Shown here: piece by piece, positions 1 through 8,749 of the stretch
Layout: every line of letters begins with the position of its first letter
Numbering within the stretch: the stretch's first letter is position 1
Assembly: GCF_003860465.1 (NCBI RefSeq)
Contig: NZ_CP034183.1
Coordinates: 698,501 to 762,500 of the forward strand
Direction: 5' to 3'
DNA length: 64,000 nucleotides
From: Deinococcus psychrotolerans
GTDB lineage: Bacteria > Deinococcota > Deinococci > Deinococcales > Deinococcaceae
Notes under the pieces: model-generated
Database searches by the model: none
What the model was told of the DNA's origin: nothing
What the model saw: the letters and a program-made list of their open reading frames with translations, nothing else
Translations under genes and position numbers: made by a program

Positions 1-1689
1 GCCTATACCGACCTCAGCCAAGCCGATCATCTTCAGGATGAGGGCGGCGAAGAACCGTACCGCCAGACCCTGCGCGACCTCCACGACGCGGTGCGCGGCG
101 GAGAGCCGGTGGAACTGCTGCCCACTTTGGAAGCTTTGGACGCCAGACTGCGCCAAGACGGTCAAGCCCGCAGCGCCGACCAACTGCTGACTCCGCTGCT
201 GACAGTGGCCCGCACCTTCGGGCAGCATCTGGTGAGCTTGGACGTGCGCGAACACAGCCAACTGACCGGCGCGGCGGTGGCCGAACTCCTTAAAGAAGCG
301 GGCGTGTCAGAAAACTACACCGGCCTCCCTGAACACACCAAGTTGGAAGTGCTGGCCGCCGAACTCAGGTCGCGCCGCCCCCTCTGGCCTGCCAATTGCC
401 CCTTTCCCGACGAGCTGGAGCGCACCATCGGCCCAATCCGCGAGGTGCAGCAGGCCGTCGCGCTGGTCGGCCCCCGCGCTTTTGGCCGCTACATCATCAG
501 CATGAGCGAGTCGGTCAGCGACATTTTGGAGCCGCTGCTGCTGGCCCGCGAAGTCGGCTTTAGGATTTTACCGGTGCCGCTATTTGAAACGCTGGGCGAT
601 TTGGAACGCGCTCCCAGCGTGATGTGGGAGCTGCTCTCGCTGCCGGAATACCGGGCGGTGCTGGCAGGAGACGTGCAAGAAATTATGCTGGGCTACTCGG
701 ATTCCAACAAAGACGCCGGATTTCTGGCGGCCAACTGGGCCCTCCACGAAGCGCAGCGCAAAGTCAGCGCGGTGTGCGAGCAAGCCGGCGTGCCGTGGCG
801 GTTTTTTCACGGGCGCGGCACCAGCATCGGGCGAGGCGGCGGGCCAGCTTCACGGGCGATACTGGGGCAACCCGCCGGAACCATCGACGCCGGACTGCGG
901 ATCACCGAGCAGGGCGAAGCGCTGTCCGACAAATACAGCCACCCGATTTTGGCCCACCGCAATTTGGAGCAAGCCCTCTACGGCCTTCTGCTCTCGGCGG
1001 CGCGGCCCAAAGCCGATTTGCCCGCGACCTGGACAGACGCCCTGACACGGGCCAGCAAAATCAGCGCCCAGACGTACCGCGACTTGGTGGAAGACGCGCA
1101 CTTTTTGCCGTTCTTTGAAGCGGTGACGCCAATTCACGAAATCTCGCGCCTGAACATCGCCTCGCGCCCGGTTCGCCGTCCGGGTGCGCCCACCCTGAGC
1201 AACCTCCGGGCCATTCCGTGGGTGATGAGCTGGACGCAAAACCGCGCCAACTTGCCGGGCTGGTACGGCTTGCCGGAAGCGATTGAAGCGGTTGGCCCCG
1301 AGCTGGCGCGGGAAATGTATCAGCAGTGGCCATTTTTCCGCAGCATGCTGGACAACGCGCAGATGGCGCTTGCCAAGAGCGATCCGCTGATTTTTGAAGA
1401 TTACCTGAGCTTAGGCGGTGCGGGCAGCGAACTGGCCGAGAGATTGCAAACCGCTTACACCAAAGCGGTGCAGCAGGTAGAAAGCGTGGTGGGCGGCGAG
1501 CTTCTGCACAACGAGCCGCGTCTGAAAGAAAGCATTGGGCTGCGCAACCCTTACATCGACCCAATTCACCGCATTCAAGTGGAGTTGCTGCGCCGCTCGC
1601 GGGCCGAGGAAGGCGGCCTGGACACCTATGAGCGTCCGCTGCTGCTGAGCGTACAGGGCATCGCGGCGGGGGTGCGGAACACAGGATAA
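1..1689 (+). CDS. ppc: Phosphoenolpyruvate carboxylase, C-terminal part (5' end outside window)
   Basis: This enzyme carboxylates phosphoenolpyruvate to oxaloacetate in the cytoplasm, an anaplerotic reaction feeding the TCA cycle and aspartate-family amino acids. The frame is open from base 1 and gives about 562 residues, roughly the C-terminal two thirds of a normal 850-950 residue enzyme. Visible family motifs are GYSDSNKDAGF (near base 690) and the glycine-rich catalytic loop FHGRGTSIGRGGGP (near base 808). The C-terminus ends in the usual short RNTG-type tail. The N-terminal histidine motif must lie upstream of the window. A T-box-controlled operon follows in the same direction but has its own promoter. 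Confidence 0.97.
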   Translation, partial: AYTDLSQADHLQDEGGEEPYRQTLRDLHDAVRGGEPVELLPTLEALDARLRQDGQARSADQLLTPLLTVARTFGQHLVSLDVREHSQLTGAAVAELLKEAGVSENYTGLPEHTKLEVLAAELRSRRPLWPANCPFPDELERTIGPIREVQQAVALVGPRAFGRYIISMSESVSDILEPLLLAREVGFRILPVPLFETLGDLERAPSVMWELLSLPEYRAVLAGDVQEIMLGYSDSNKDAGFLAANWALHEAQRKVSAVCEQAGVPWRFFHGRGTSIGRGGGPASRAILGQPAGTIDAGLRITEQGEALSDKYSHPILAHRNLEQALYGLLLSAARPKADLPATWTDALTRASKISAQTYRDLVEDAHFLPFFEAVTPIHEISRLNIASRPVRRPGAPTLSNLRAIPWVMSWTQNRANLPGWYGLPEAIEAVGPELAREMYQQWPFFRSMLDNAQMALAKSDPLIFEDYLSLGGAGSELAERLQTAYTKAVQQVESVVGGELLHNEPRLKESIGLRNPYIDPIHRIQVELLRRSRAEEGGLDTYERPLLLSVQGIAAGVRNTG

Positions 1690-1744
1690 AGTTTTGTGCT
1701 TGGCGTGATAAGAGCCGTTGTCTGGGTAAAGCCAAAGGTGCAGA

Positions 1745-1773
1745 TTGACCCAGCCCGCTCGCCCGCTTACCAT
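1745..1773 (+). promoter_or_regulatory. Promoter of the T-box/ileS operon
   Basis: TTGACC (1745-1750) and TACCAT (1768-1773) are separated by 17 bases, a good sigma-70 type spacing. They lie just upstream of the structured leader, so transcription would start near 1780. This is a pattern match only. Confidence 0.6.
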
Positions 1774-1779
1774 GAGGGC

Positions 1780-2101
1780 AGGCCCGCAGGAAAGGCCGAA
1801 TCCATCTCACGGCGAACGCGAGGACAGTAGACGGAGCAAGCAGAGTCATGAGCGAGTCAGGGGCGGTGAAAGCCTGACGAATCTGCGCTCCGCCGAACAT
1901 CACCTCCCGCGCCGAGCGAAGAAAGGCCGCCAGTACCGAGCACAAGCGTCGTTGCTGCGGCTGATTAGAACGCTCCGGACACCCCCCGGCAGAGGGTCTT
2001 CAACGAGGTCGCTCACACCGGGCGGCGAAGTTGGGTGGCACCACGCACACGTCTATTCAAGGCGGCGCGTCCCAGCAGTTTAGGGACAGCGCTGCTTTTT
2101 T
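1780..2101 (+). promoter_or_regulatory. T-box riboswitch leader, isoleucine specifier
   Basis: A tRNA-sensing leader that should read through when uncharged tRNA-Ile accumulates. Stem I has the AGTA element at 1826-1829 facing GAAC at 1895-1898. The specifier triplet ATC (Ile) follows at 1899-1901. The flanking strands pair: GGAGC near 1834 with GCTCC near 1887, and GCAGA with TCTGC. The conserved T-box GGGTGGCACCACGC is at 2033-2046. A strong intrinsic terminator follows at 2062-2101. The variable T-box base after TGG is C, which would pair with a G discriminator, whereas tRNA-Ile normally has A73. Downstream genes are a cupin, ileS and an AroE-like gene. Confidence 0.88.
2062..2101 (+). terminator. 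Regulated terminator of the T-box leader
   Basis: GCGGCGC+GTCCC (2062-2073) pairs with GGGAC (2083-2087) and, after one bulged A, GCGCTGC (2089-2095). Six T residues follow. It begins about 15 bases after the T-box sequence, the usual arrangement for antitermination. Confidence 0.8.
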
Positions 2102-2141
2102 GGTTTGCCGCTCAGCAAGTTGCTCGAAAGGAGAGTCCAGT

Positions 2142-2471
2142 ATGCACATGACCGACATTCCCTTTGGCGTCACCGATTGGGCCAGCCTCCCGGCCACCCA
2201 ACACCCGGGCATTACGGGTCAGGCCTACTGGCGCACCCAGCAGTTCGGCACAGTTCGGGTGCGCCAGGTGGACTACACAGCAGGCTACTTGGCTAACCAC
2301 TGGTGCAGCAAAGGCCACATTTTGCTGGTGCTCAACGGCGAACTGCACACTGAATTGGAAGACGGCCGCACTTTTACGCTGACGGCGGGCATGAGCTACC
2401 AAGTCGCCGACCGAGCCGAAGCCCACCGCTCCAGTACAAAGAGCGGAGCCAAATTATTCATCGTAGATTAA
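2142..2471 (+). CDS. DHCW-motif-like cupin protein
   Basis: A 109-residue single-domain cupin. The core shows NHWCSKGHILLVLNGEL (residues about 50-66), matching the conserved His/Cys/Trp stretch of the DHCW-motif cupin family, then the TLTAGMSYQVAD second cupin motif. The enzymatic role is unknown; cupins commonly bind a metal. The ATG at 2142 is chosen because AAAGGAG (2127-2133) lies at the right distance. The longer open frame runs back into the T-box leader and is rejected. It is the first gene after the T-box terminator and is 21 bases before ileS, so it should be induced by isoleucine starvation together with ileS. Confidence 0.85.
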   Translation: MHMTDIPFGVTDWASLPATQHPGITGQAYWRTQQFGTVRVRQVDYTAGYLANHWCSKGHILLVLNGELHTELEDGRTFTLTAGMSYQVADRAEAHRSSTKSGAKLFIVD

Positions 2472-2492
2472 TTCAACTTTAAAGGAGCCGAG

Positions 2493-5400
2493 ATGACCAC
2501 ACCGTCCAAAACAACCTTCCAAGCTGTTCAACAAAACCCCAAATTTCCCGAACTCGAAGAACACATCTTAAAGTGGTGGGCCGAAAACAAAGTCTTTGAG
2601 CGCTCACTTGAGCAAACCAAAGGCCAGCCGCTGTATACCTTTTACGAAGGGCCGCCTACCGCCAACGGCCAGCCGGGTGTTCACCACGTGCAGGCCCGCA
2701 GCTTCAAAGACTTGTTTCCACGCTTTAAAACCATGCAGGGCTTTCATGTGCCGCGCAAAGCCGGCTGGGATACCCACGGCCTGCCAGTGGAAATCGGTGT
2801 AGAGAAAAAACTGGGCCTCAACTCTAAGCGCGAAGTAGAAGCTTACGGCATTGACAAGTTTAATGCCGAGTGCCGCCAAAGTGTTTTTGCCTATGAAGGC
2901 GAGTGGCGCAAATTTACCGAGCGGATGGGCTACTGGGTCGATTTGGACGACGCTTATATGACGCTCAACAAAGATTACATCGAGAGCATTTGGTGGAGTG
3001 TCAAACAGCTTCAAGAAAAGGGACTGCTCTATAAAGGCTTTAGGGTCGCGCCGTATTGCCCCAAAGATGGTACGACGCTCAGCAACGCCGAGGTCAGTGA
3101 GGGCTACAAAGACATCCAAGACCCCAGCATCTATGTCACCTTCGATTTGACTGAGCCTGAGACAGTGGGATTGGAAGAGGGCGCGGCCTTTTTGGTGTGG
3201 ACGACAACGCCGTGGACTTTGCCATACAACGTCGGCGTAGCGATTCACCCCGACTTTGAATATGTGGCGGCAAAAGACAAAGACGGCAAGATTTTAATCT
3301 TGGCCCGCTCGCTGCTGGTTGAAGTGTTGGGCGAAGAAGCAGAAGTCATCAAATCTTTTAAGGGTAGCGAGCTTGACCGCGTTTCTTACTCTCCCCCATT
3401 CACCGAAGCGTATGAAGCCGAGGGCGAAGGCAAAACAGTCTGGATGAGCGGTTTAGACACCTACGTCTCCGATTCTGACGGCACTGGCATCGTGCATACT
3501 GCCCCTGCCTTTGGTGAAGACGACATGCGCTTGGCCCGCAATTACGGCTTCCCAGTCATCGTGGGCGTGGATAATGAAGGCAAGCACCGTTACGGCCCGT
3601 GGAAAGGGGTGTTTTTTAGAGACGCCAACCAAGACATCATCCGTGATTTGAGAGCCAAAGGCGTGATGTGGAAAGAAAAGAACTTTCTGCACTCTTACCC
3701 TCACTGCTGGCGCTGCGGCACACCGCTGATGTATTACGCCACCGAAAGTTGGTATTTGAACAACACTTCGCTCAAAGAGCGCCTGATCGAACTCAATCAA
3801 ACCATCAACTGGCACCCACCACACATCAAAAACGGTCGGTATGGTGGCTGGCTGGAAAACTTGATCGACTGGAACCTCTCGCGCAGCCGCTACTGGGGCA
3901 CGCCACTCCCAATCTGGGAAAATGAAGACGCCAGCAAATACAAAGTGATCGGCAGTTATCAGGAGCTGGCCGAACTGAGTGGACGCAGCGAACTGACGGG
4001 GCCAGATTTTGATCCGCACCGCCCTTACGTGGACGATATCTCGTTTGAATTTGAAGGCGAAACATACAAGCGAGTGCCTTACGTGATGGACGTGTGGTAC
4101 GACTCCGGCTCTATGCCGTTCGCACAACACCATTATCCATTTGAAAACAAGCAGAAATTTGAGGAAGGCGGCTTCCCCGCTGATTTCATCGCCGAAGCGA
4201 TTGATCAGACACGGGGTTGGTTCAACAGTCTGCACCAGATCGGCACGATGGTGTTCGATTCGGTGGCCTACAAGTCGGTGATCTGTTCGGGGCACATCTT
4301 GGATGAAAAAGGCCTCAAGATGTCCAAGAGTAAGGGCAATATCGTCAACCCCTGGGACGTGTTCGAGCAGTACGGCGCGGACGCAGCCCGCTGGTACATG
4401 TACGTGTCCGCACCGCCGGAACTCAGCCGCCGATTCGGGATGAACTTGGTGGGCGAGGCCTTCAGAAGCTACTTTCTCACGCTCTGGAACACCTACAGCT
4501 TCTTCGTGCTGTACGCCAACTTGGACAACCCCGACCTCAGCGCCGCGCCGCCGGTGGCCGAGCGCCCTGAAGTTGACCGCTGGCTGATGGCCAAGCTGCA
4601 AACCTTGATTCAGACCGTCACCGAGCGGTTGGAACATTACGACCCGACCGGCTCCAGCCGCGCCTTGCAAGACTTTGTCACCGAGGATTTGAGCAACTGG
4701 TACGTGAGGCGCAATCGCCGCCGCTTTTACAGTCAGGAAGGCGTGGACGTCAGCGCTTACGCCACGCTGCACGCCGCGCTCAAGACCGTGACGCTGCTGA
4801 CCGCGCCGTTCACGCCGTTTCTGGCCGAGACGCTGTATCAGAATCTGGTGCGGAGTGTGGACACCTCAGCGCCGCAGAGTGTGCATCTGGCAAGCTGGCC
4901 TGTCGTGGACGAAGCGCTGAGTGCGCCGAGCTTGGTGGGCGAAATGGACGCGGTGCTGCGGGTCGTCGGCCTCGGGCGGGCGGTGCGCGGGCAAAGCGGA
5001 ATGCGTCAGCGCCAACCCCTGCCGCGCGTGATGCTGCGGGCCAGAAGCGGCGAGATGACGCAGGCACTGGGCCGCTTTGCCGAGCAGATCAAAGAAGAAC
5101 TCAACGTTAAGGAAGTGGAGCTGCTGGATCAGTATGCCGAGCTGGTCAGCTATCAGTTGCGCCCAAATTTACCGCTGCTGGGCAAGAAGTTCGGCAAGGC
5201 CGTGCCGCAAGTCCGTGCTGCCCTCAGTGCCGCCGACGCTTCCGAGATCGCCCGCGCCGTGCGCGACGGACAGCAATTTGAAGTCATAGCGCCAGACGGT
5301 CAGCGCTTCGAGCTGGGGCCGGACGAGGTGCTGGTGGACGCCAAATCACCGGAAGGCTTCGCCGCGATGGAAGAGGCCGGTTATTTGGTGGCCTTCGATA

Positions 5401-5702
5401 CCACCCTCACCCACGACTTAGAGCTGGAAGGCTTGGCCCGCGATCTGGTGCGCGGCATTCAGGACGGGCGCAAGAAGGCCGGATTCGAGGTGTCTGACCG
5501 AATCACCCTGCACCTTGAACTGAGCGGCAAGGCCAGAGAAGCCGCCGAAGTCTGGCAGGAATATTTGATGTCGGAGACGTTGGCCGAGACGCTGGTGTTC
5601 GGCGCGGCTTCAGGCTTCGCCGCAGAGGTGGAAGGCGGCGCGGCGTACCTGGAGAAGCTGGAGCGCAGCGGCGAACTGGCCGACGACCACGTTGAGGCGT
5701 GA
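2493..5702 (+). CDS. ileS: Isoleucyl-tRNA synthetase, type 2 (IleRS2)
   Basis: Charges tRNA-Ile with isoleucine. The protein has 1069 residues. The N-terminal signature is GPPTANGQPGVHH, so the class I HIGH box reads GVHH (residues 62-65). KMSKS is at 609-613. The CP1 editing domain is present, with a threonine-rich WTTTPWTLP and DGTGIVHTAPAFGEDD. A CWRC zinc site lies near residue 405. The sequence follows the eukaryote-like IleRS2 branch, a group known for mupirocin resistance, and lacks a C-terminal zinc ribbon. RBS AAAGGAG precedes the ATG. It is second in a T-box operon and overlaps the next gene by 4 bases. Confidence 0.98.
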   Translation: MTTPSKTTFQAVQQNPKFPELEEHILKWWAENKVFERSLEQTKGQPLYTFYEGPPTANGQPGVHHVQARSFKDLFPRFKTMQGFHVPRKAGWDTHGLPVEIGVEKKLGLNSKREVEAYGIDKFNAECRQSVFAYEGEWRKFTERMGYWVDLDDAYMTLNKDYIESIWWSVKQLQEKGLLYKGFRVAPYCPKDGTTLSNAEVSEGYKDIQDPSIYVTFDLTEPETVGLEEGAAFLVWTTTPWTLPYNVGVAIHPDFEYVAAKDKDGKILILARSLLVEVLGEEAEVIKSFKGSELDRVSYSPPFTEAYEAEGEGKTVWMSGLDTYVSDSDGTGIVHTAPAFGEDDMRLARNYGFPVIVGVDNEGKHRYGPWKGVFFRDANQDIIRDLRAKGVMWKEKNFLHSYPHCWRCGTPLMYYATESWYLNNTSLKERLIELNQTINWHPPHIKNGRYGGWLENLIDWNLSRSRYWGTPLPIWENEDASKYKVIGSYQELAELSGRSELTGPDFDPHRPYVDDISFEFEGETYKRVPYVMDVWYDSGSMPFAQHHYPFENKQKFEEGGFPADFIAEAIDQTRGWFNSLHQIGTMVFDSVAYKSVICSGHILDEKGLKMSKSKGNIVNPWDVFEQYGADAARWYMYVSAPPELSRRFGMNLVGEAFRSYFLTLWNTYSFFVLYANLDNPDLSAAPPVAERPEVDRWLMAKLQTLIQTVTERLEHYDPTGSSRALQDFVTEDLSNWYVRRNRRRFYSQEGVDVSAYATLHAALKTVTLLTAPFTPFLAETLYQNLVRSVDTSAPQSVHLASWPVVDEALSAPSLVGEMDAVLRVVGLGRAVRGQSGMRQRQPLPRVMLRARSGEMTQALGRFAEQIKEELNVKEVELLDQYAELVSYQLRPNLPLLGKKFGKAVPQVRAALSAADASEIARAVRDGQQFEVIAPDGQRFELGPDEVLVDAKSPEGFAAMEEAGYLVAFDTTLTHDLELEGLARDLVRGIQDGRKKAGFEVSDRITLHLELSGKAREAAEVWQEYLMSETLAETLVFGAASGFAAEVEGGAAYLEKLERSGELADDHVEA

Positions 5703-6565
5703 ATATGCCGCAGCCCAGAGCCATACAGTCCATCAACAAAGACACCACCCTTTGCATCTCGCTGGCGGGCAGGCCCGGTAACTTCGGCACCCGCTTCCAC
5801 AACTTCTTGTACGCCGAGCTCAACCTCGATTATGTCTACAAGGCGTTCACGACGACTGACCTCGCGGCGGCCATCGGCGGGGTGCGGGCGCTGGGGATTC
5901 GCGGCTGCGCGGTGTCGATGCCGTTCAAGGAAGCCTGCATTCCGCTGCTGGACGAACTGACGCCCTCCGCCGCCATCGGCTCGGTCAATACCATCGTCAA
6001 TGACGGCGGCTTTTTGCGGGCCTACAACACCGATTACTTGGCGGTTCGGCAGTTGATCGCTCAGTACCAGCTTGCACCTGAAACGCCGTTTGCTCTACGT
6101 GGCAGCGGCGGCATGGCCAAAGCGGTGGCGGCGGCGTTCCGGGACGCGGGCTTCGGGCGGGGCGTGATCGCGGCCCGCCATGCCGAGAAAGGATCAGCGC
6201 TGGCACGGGAATGCGGGTACAGCTGGCAAGCCGAGCTGGGCGAATTCAGGCCGGAGTTGCTCATCAACGTGACGCCCATCGGCATGGCGGGCGGCGCGGA
6301 GGCAGAGCGGCTGGCCTTCGAAGCAGACGCCGTCGCACACGCTCAGCTGGTGTTCGACGTGGTGGCCCTGCCCGCCGAGACGCCGCTGATTCGGGCGGCG
6401 CGGGCGGCAGGCAAACGGGTCATCAGCGGCGCAGAAGTGGCCAGCTTGCAGGCCCTAGAACAGTTCGTGCTGTATACCGGCGTGCGGCCCAGCCCCGAGC
6501 AAGCGGCGCGGGCGGCGGCCTTTGCCCACAACACGGCTGCCCACGACACCGCCGCCCAGAGCTGA
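5699..6565 (+). CDS. Shikimate 5-dehydrogenase-like protein (SdhL/HI0607-type)
   Basis: A 288-residue member of the shikimate dehydrogenase family. The N-terminal pattern NKDTTLCISLAGRPGNFGT and VSMPFKE resembles the HI0607-like (SdhL) branch rather than classical AroE; SVNTIVN and YNTDY follow. The Rossmann loop reads GSGGMAKAV. Members reduce 3-dehydroshikimate poorly and their physiological substrate is uncertain. The GTG start overlaps the ileS stop (GTGA); an in-frame ATG is at 5705. The coupling suggests translation follows ileS and therefore T-box control. A classical aroE lies at 38124-39008 on the other strand, so this copy is probably not the main pathway enzyme. Confidence 0.85.
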   Translation: MNMPQPRAIQSINKDTTLCISLAGRPGNFGTRFHNFLYAELNLDYVYKAFTTTDLAAAIGGVRALGIRGCAVSMPFKEACIPLLDELTPSAAIGSVNTIVNDGGFLRAYNTDYLAVRQLIAQYQLAPETPFALRGSGGMAKAVAAAFRDAGFGRGVIAARHAEKGSALARECGYSWQAELGEFRPELLINVTPIGMAGGAEAERLAFEADAVAHAQLVFDVVALPAETPLIRAARAAGKRVISGAEVASLQALEQFVLYTGVRPSPEQAARAAAFAHNTAAHDTAAQS

Positions 6566-6569
6566 GGGG

Positions 6570-7262
6570 ATGCCCTCTCCCACCTACTTACGCAGCATCT
6601 GCACGGTGCCGCTGACGCCGGACACCGACGCCCGCGACCCGGCGCTATGGGCGCGGGTGTTCACCGGTTGGCAATTTCAGGAGCTGGACAACTTGGAAGC
6701 GCTTGACCGGGTGATTGAGTTGATTCGCCCAAGTCACCAAACCGAAGTGCGGCGCGGCCTACTGGTGTACGCCACTTGGCCGCAGGCCTCCGGCACCTTG
6801 CCAGCGCTGGTCAATTTGAGTGCCGATGGGCGGTTCGTGACGCTGCGGGTGTTTGCCAGCCACCTGACCGAAGTGCAGCGCCGCAGCGAGCAGCTCACGG
6901 AAAAGTTGTTGCGGGAAAAGGCCTTTAGCTTGCCTGAGGAGGTGCGCATCCGGGTGGCGATCAACTTGGACGGCGTCGCCACCGATTTGACGGCGGGGCG
7001 GGTCAACGTGCGGCGCGGCGGAGCACTCAGGAGCTTTTATGAAGTCAACAAGTACGCGCTGAACGTGACTTCGCTTGTCTTGGTCGTGACACTGCTGATT
7101 TTTTTGCTGGTCACGCCCGACAGCAATTTCACGCCGCTGGGCAAGTTCTACGGCCTTTCCGGACGCATCTTGTCGGCGGTGCTGCTTAATGCCCTGCTGC
7201 TGGTTTCACAGTTTCTGTTTTTTGCCCGCCACCGGCAAGTCATCGACTGGGAGAAGCCGTGA
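6570..7262 (+). CDS. Hypothetical protein with two C-terminal membrane segments
   Basis: A 230-residue protein that I cannot assign to a named family. Residues 1-150 are soluble, with a helical stretch LTEVQRRSEQLTEKLLREK. Two hydrophobic segments follow at about 162-180 (TSLVLVVTLLIFLLV) and 195-215 (ILSAVLLNALLLVSQFLFF), with a short basic tail. The ATG at 6570 sits 4 bases after the upstream stop with GAGGGG immediately before it, so it is probably translated as the last gene of the ileS operon. Its 3' end overlaps the convergent gene at 7240-7635 by 23 bases. Confidence 0.75.
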   Translation: MPSPTYLRSICTVPLTPDTDARDPALWARVFTGWQFQELDNLEALDRVIELIRPSHQTEVRRGLLVYATWPQASGTLPALVNLSADGRFVTLRVFASHLTEVQRRSEQLTEKLLREKAFSLPEEVRIRVAINLDGVATDLTAGRVNVRRGGALRSFYEVNKYALNVTSLVLVVTLLIFLLVTPDSNFTPLGKFYGLSGRILSAVLLNALLLVSQFLFFARHRQVIDWEKP

Positions 7263-7635
7263 CCTGGGAGAGGCACTGGAGAGCATCTGCCCGCTCCTCC
7301 TTCTGGTCGAGCAGCGGCTCAAAAGCTTGGTACGCCTCTATATTGTGAAAATGCCGGACATACAGGGGCCCGTCGGCAGCGTTCTCATACAGGGCAGCCT
7401 GTACATCCAGCACGCGCCAAAGCTTGACGCTCAGCGTTTCACCAGCTCCATTTTGATAATGGGTTTCCTGCTGCTGAGCACGGGCCAGAACCGCAGCTTG
7501 AGCTTCCTCCAGCGTACTGCTGGAAAGAAAATGAAACTCTTCACTGTATAGAATTTCATCACTCATCAAGTTATGGGTCTCAAACAGCAACAGAGCGCAG
7601 TATAAATTCGCTTTAGTCTCTACAGAATCGGGCAT
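7240..7635 (-). CDS. DUF4288-like protein
   Basis: A 131-residue soluble protein. The layout is NLYCALLLFETHN, then a YSEEFHFLSSSTLEEAQ segment, then ETHYQNGAGETLSVKLWRVLDVQ. It matches my memory of DUF4288: hydrophobic strand, EE...L..A...EA...A helix, E..Y.N..G, and VLDV near the end. Function is unknown. The ATG at 7635 has GGAGG about 10 bases upstream. The gene stands alone and converges on the preceding membrane protein gene. Confidence 0.7.
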   Translation of the reverse strand: MPDSVETKANLYCALLLFETHNLMSDEILYSEEFHFLSSSTLEEAQAAVLARAQQQETHYQNGAGETLSVKLWRVLDVQAALYENAADGPLYVRHFHNIEAYQAFEPLLDQKEERADALQCLSQVTASPSR

Positions 7636-7743
7636 TGTTCAAAATCCTCCACGCCGTTTTCTAAGTTAACCGATTCTACCGTGAAGGTGTGAGCTGAGAA
7701 GACAGCTTCAGCTTAGACTGACCGCACCATGAGGAGTCCACCT

Positions 7744-8238
7744 ATGCCACGCATCTGGAAATTCGGCGACAGCGTCAACACCGATGACATCCTCCCCGGC
7801 AAGTTCGCGCCGTTCATGGCCGGTGAGGACGTGTTTCAAACCTTTGCCTTTCACTACATCCGCCCCGAATTCGCCGCCGAGGTTCGGCCCGGTGATTTGC
7901 TGATCGGTGGCAAAAACTGGGGACTGGGCAGCAGCCGCGAGTACGCTCCCGCCGCGCTCAAAAAGTTGCAGGTCGGCGGCATTATCGCGCCGAGTTTTGC
8001 CCGCATTCATTACCGCAATTTGCTGAATTTGGGCATTCCCGCTTTTGAAGCCGATCTGATGAGCGTTCTCCAAGACGGGGACGAGGTGAACTTAGACCTG
8101 GCCACCGGCGAACTCCGGCGCGGCACGGAGGTTTTTCAGCTCCCACCCGCCCCAGAATTTCTGCGCGAGGCGCTGAGTGAAGGCAGCATTCTGGACTTTT
8201 ACAAAAAGCACCAGCGCTTTCCCGGCGAGAAGGCCTGA
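7744..8238 (+). CDS. lysU: Homoaconitase small subunit (lysine biosynthesis)
   Basis: Small swivelling-domain subunit (164 residues) of an aconitase-family hydro-lyase. NTDDILPGKFAPF, GGKNWGLGSSREYAPAAL and the C-terminal FYKKHQRFPGE match the Thermus LysU type closely. This subunit converts homocitrate to homoisocitrate in the alpha-aminoadipate pathway. A LeuD role is the alternative, but lysW and lysX follow directly. The ATG at 7744 is preferred over the one at 7729 because AGGAG (7732-7736) sits 7 bases upstream of it. The catalytic large subunit is not in this window. Confidence 0.88.
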   Translation: MPRIWKFGDSVNTDDILPGKFAPFMAGEDVFQTFAFHYIRPEFAAEVRPGDLLIGGKNWGLGSSREYAPAALKKLQVGGIIAPSFARIHYRNLLNLGIPAFEADLMSVLQDGDEVNLDLATGELRRGTEVFQLPPAPEFLREALSEGSILDFYKKHQRFPGEKA

Positions 8239-8268
8239 GCCTCCCCGGGCCCTGAGCCGCTTTTCCCC

Positions 8269-8274
8269 TAAACT
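8269..8274 (+). promoter_or_regulatory. -10-like box for the zinc-ribbon gene
   Basis: TAAACT ends 5 bases before the ATG at 8280. No Shine-Dalgarno sequence is present, which suggests a leaderless transcript and an independent promoter inside the lys cluster. Confidence 0.5.
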
Positions 8275-8279
8275 GTTGT

Positions 8280-8615
8280 ATGGCGATTTTGGAAATTGAC
8301 TGCCCCATCTGCGGGGAAGTGCTGGAACTCAGCGACGAGGACAGAACCGAGCTTGAAGTCGGTGACGCGATTGTCTGCGAAAATTGCAACGCTGAAATGG
8401 AAGTGACCCGCAACGCCGAGCAAGAATTTGAAGTGGAACTGCTGGGCATTTTGACCACCTGTCCCAACTGCGCCGAAGAATTCGATGTGACCGAGGAGAT
8501 GCTTGCCGCCGCGCCCACATTGCAAAACGGAAGCGGCGAGGAAGTCAGTTTGGTGCGCTGCCCGCACTGCCAAGCGGCGGTAGAACTGTCGTTTGAGGAG
8601 CAAGCGGAAGCATAG
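8280..8615 (+). CDS. LysW-like double zinc-ribbon protein
   Basis: A 111-residue acidic protein with four CXXC pairs: CPIC (8-11) and CENC (33-36) in the first half, and CPNC and CPHC in the second half. Each half can fold as one zinc ribbon. The first half has LysW-like wording (CGEVLELSDED...LEVGDAIVCENCNAEMEV). The C-terminus ends EEQAEA, not the EDWGE carrier tail of LysW, so it probably does not carry alpha-aminoadipate on a terminal glutamate. It lies between lysU and lysW. Inference: it arose from a duplicated LysW and may act as a scaffold. It has a leaderless-type promoter. Confidence 0.75.
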   Translation: MAILEIDCPICGEVLELSDEDRTELEVGDAIVCENCNAEMEVTRNAEQEFEVELLGILTTCPNCAEEFDVTEEMLAAAPTLQNGSGEEVSLVRCPHCQAAVELSFEEQAEA

Positions 8616-8749
8616 TCCAACCCAAGTGGTCTAGATAAGTTCGGCTTTGATCTCATTTTTAATTTCGTTTGAAAGGCAAAAAGCGCTATAACCTATCAAG
8701 CGCAAAGAGATCGCCACATCACGTCGGCGGCGGATCAAGGAGAATCAAC

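Noticed and set aside
1745..2083. Open frame of 112 codons in front of the cupin gene
   Set aside because: It overlaps the T-box leader entirely, has no family match, and its apparent coding comes from structured RNA.
3453..4772. 439-codon minus-strand frame inside ileS
   Set aside because: Antisense shadow of a well-supported synthetase gene.
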